In this document: positions 33,862-35,251 of the stretch, piece after piece
Numbering within the stretch: position 1 is the first letter of the stretch
Layout: every line of letters begins with the position of its first letter
Assembly (NCBI GenBank): GCA_017632345.1
Contig: JAGBRL010000063.1
Coordinates: 1 to 35,251, forward strand
From: Paludibacteraceae bacterium
Lineage (GTDB): Bacteria > Bacteroidota > Bacteroidia > Bacteroidales > Paludibacteraceae
DNA length: 35,251 bases
Direction: 5' to 3'
The notes under the pieces: generated by a model
Told to the model about the DNA's origin: nothing
The model's database searches: none
Seen by the model: the letters and a program-made list of their open reading frames with translations, nothing else
Program-made: the position numbers and the translations under genes

Positions 33862-35043
33862 ATGAAACGAATTTATATAACCCTATTTTTAATACTTACA
33901 GCCATTTGCCAGCTGACTGCCGGCGTTGTGAAAATAGATAACATATACTATGATTTGGACGAGAACAGCCTTGCGGCTTCAGTAACATTCAAACCGTTTG
34001 ATGACGACCCCGACGGATGGATGTACTATCCAAAAGACTCCCTGTATGTGGGAGATGTTGCGGTTCCGTCTCAAGTCACATACAACGGCAAGGTTTACAC
34101 CGTGAACTCTATCGGCGACAACGCATTTGCGGGCAGTTCGCTGATGACAACCTTGCAAGTTCCGGCAACAGTTACCCACTTTGGTTCCGGAGCCTTTTCC
34201 TTATGCTCTTCCTTGTCCGCAATTCACATCGACGAAGAGAACCCGCAGTATCAGTCTATCGACGGCGTGATTTATCTCAAAAACGAGATAGCGCTCTTTT
34301 TCGCGCCTCGCGCCATTTCTGGTCATCTGCAGCTCCCGGAAGGGCTGACAGAGATTCCAAGTACCGCATTCCAGCGCTGCAACCTTGATGCGGTAACGAT
34401 ACCGAACAGCGTCGAAGTAATAAAAGACGGAGCCTTTAACAGTTGTCCCTATTTAACGGAAGTAAACTTTGGAAGCGGATTGAAAATCCTTCAGAGAGAC
34501 GCATTTTCACAATGTCCTTTTTTGCAAATTTTAGATTTCAGCGGCACTCAGCTGACTGACATCGAGCTGAACGCTTTTTTTGAATGCGAAGACCTCGCCA
34601 TTGTCTATTTAAGCGACTGCCTAAAGACAATAGGGACGAACGCCTTCCGCGACTGCAACCTGATAGGAATCTCTTTGCCGGCGACATTAGAGTCAATTGG
34701 AGAGTCTGCATTCTTAGGCTGCGAAGGGCTTACCACAGTGATAAATAACAGTCCGCTCAACATCAAAGCAGGGAGCGAAGACAACGGCTGCGTAGGATTG
34801 TACCTTACCGAAGAAATCTCAGGCAACCGCAACATCAATGAGGCTGACATTTATCTGACGTGCGAAAACAAAACGCTGTCCGTCTTCAATGCAAAAGACA
34901 AAACAGTTACAGTTTACGACATAACAGGACAGATTATTTTTCAGGCAGGCTGTTCTCTTGACATCTTAAAGCTAAACCTGAAAAGCAGCGGCTTGTACAT
35001 AGTAAACATCGGCTCCCTAAGTTGGAAAATACCGGTGAAATAA
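33862..35043 (+). CDS. BspA-like leucine-rich repeat surface protein with T9SS-like tail
   Basis: 393 residues from the ATG at 33862, which opens a signal peptide (MKRIYITLFLILTAICQLTA). After a short beta domain (20-75) come about eight LRR_5-type repeats of the form 'VNSIGDNAFAGSS', 'TIPNSVEVIKDGAFNSC' and 'IGTNAFRDCNL' (about 80-305). The last 60 residues (TLSVFNAKDKTVTVYDITG ... SSGLYIVNIG) resemble a T9SS sorting tail. Like the larger protein at 4892-7651 it is a probable cell-surface adhesin or recognition protein. It is much shorter and lacks the CYSYMF-type repeats. Confidence 0.85.
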   Translation: MKRIYITLFLILTAICQLTAGVVKIDNIYYDLDENSLAASVTFKPFDDDPDGWMYYPKDSLYVGDVAVPSQVTYNGKVYTVNSIGDNAFAGSSLMTTLQVPATVTHFGSGAFSLCSSLSAIHIDEENPQYQSIDGVIYLKNEIALFFAPRAISGHLQLPEGLTEIPSTAFQRCNLDAVTIPNSVEVIKDGAFNSCPYLTEVNFGSGLKILQRDAFSQCPFLQILDFSGTQLTDIELNAFFECEDLAIVYLSDCLKTIGTNAFRDCNLIGISLPATLESIGESAFLGCEGLTTVINNSPLNIKAGSEDNGCVGLYLTEEISGNRNINEADIYLTCENKTLSVFNAKDKTVTVYDITGQIIFQAGCSLDILKLNLKSSGLYIVNIGSLSWKIPVK

Positions 35044-35120
35044 ATGTGAAGGACGAAGAATTAAGATGAGCCGTAAAAAAATATTACTGTCCGATAAAAC
35101 TTTTAAGCATAAAAAAATTA

Positions 35121-35155
35121 GGACTGAATCTGACTTGCAAGATTCAGTCCTTTTT
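35121..35155 (+). terminator. Terminator hairpin in the IS leader
   Basis: GGACTGAATC (35121-35130) and GATTCAGTCC (35141-35150) form a perfect 10-bp stem with a 10-base loop and TTTTT after it. It would stop transcription entering from the LRR gene before it reaches the transposase. Confidence 0.8.
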
Positions 35156-35189
35156 GGTTATCTTTGAATTGCACATATAAAACATAACC

Positions 35190-35251
35190 ATGGGCAAAAG
35201 TACACATTTTATCGGACAGCCGATGTATAATCAGGCACTAAAATTACTTGA
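35190..35251 (+). CDS. IS4-family transposase, DUF4372 N-terminus (cut by window edge)
   Basis: The 20 visible residues, MGKSTHFIGQPMYNQALKLL, match what I recall as the conserved start of DUF4372-containing IS4-type transposases ('STxFxGQPxFxQLLxL'). The rest lies beyond the window. Confidence 0.75.
   Translation, partial: MGKSTHFIGQPMYNQALKLL

Larger units (their letters stand above)
35087..35251 (+). mobile_element. IS4-type insertion sequence (DUF4372 transposase), left end
   Basis: The transposase start codon lies at 35190. CTGTCCGATAAAA (35087-35099), the probable terminal repeat, recurs inverted at 35207-35219 inside the transposase gene. A terminator-like hairpin lies between. The right end is outside the window. 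The insertion point is 43 bases past the stop of the LRR gene. Confidence 0.7.

Overview
The window comes from a member of the Bacteroidota, most likely a plant-fibre-degrading member of the order Bacteroidales. Several things point there. Most promoters visible are of the Bacteroides type (TTTG / TAnnTTTG). SecD and SecF are fused in one protein. There is a bifunctional HisB and an rplY-pth-S4-DUF4924 gene row. Secreted enzymes carry C-terminal tails of the type IX secretion (T9SS) kind, and there are BspA-like leucine-rich repeat surface proteins. Genus cannot be fixed from the sequence alone.

Layout. Positions 1-168 are the end of an IS256-family element (minus strand). Positions 246-2752 hold a compact minus-strand operon with its own promoter: a complete Hanks-type Ser/Thr kinase, a 392-residue protein of unrecognised family (possibly a TIM barrel) and a small PD-(D/E)XK nuclease. 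It lies between the IS256 end and an IS30-type transposase remnant, and is the best candidate in the window for an undescribed (possibly anti-phage) system. Positions 3089-4762 hold an exported alpha/beta hydrolase translationally coupled to a small exported protein with a T9SS-like tail. Positions 4822-8045 hold a large BspA-like protein behind a long structured leader that ends in an intrinsic terminator. Then come topB with a TTG start, a membrane-anchored AraC-type regulator, adk and hpt, a GH53 galactanase, an Rpn-like nuclease with octapeptide repeats, a tyrosine-rich lipoprotein, secDF, a DedA protein, two small proteins of unknown function with related upstream regions, an AmpG-like permease, tRNA-His, and the rplY operon.

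From 26.5 kb the coding strand changes. It carries a PL11 rhamnogalacturonan lyase, bifunctional hisB, an arginase-fold protein that has lost half of its metal ligands, a GH44 glucanase (minus) and a second LRR surface protein. The window ends in an IS4-type (DUF4372) element.

How the genes work together. PL11 (pectin backbone), GH53 (galactan side chains), GH44 (xyloglucan or glucomannan) and the exported hydrolase form a scattered cell-wall-degrading set, not a SusC/SusD locus. The tails suggest T9SS export; SecDF (Sec translocation) would serve their first step. The rest is mainly housekeeping. Strong intrinsic terminators separate most transcription units.
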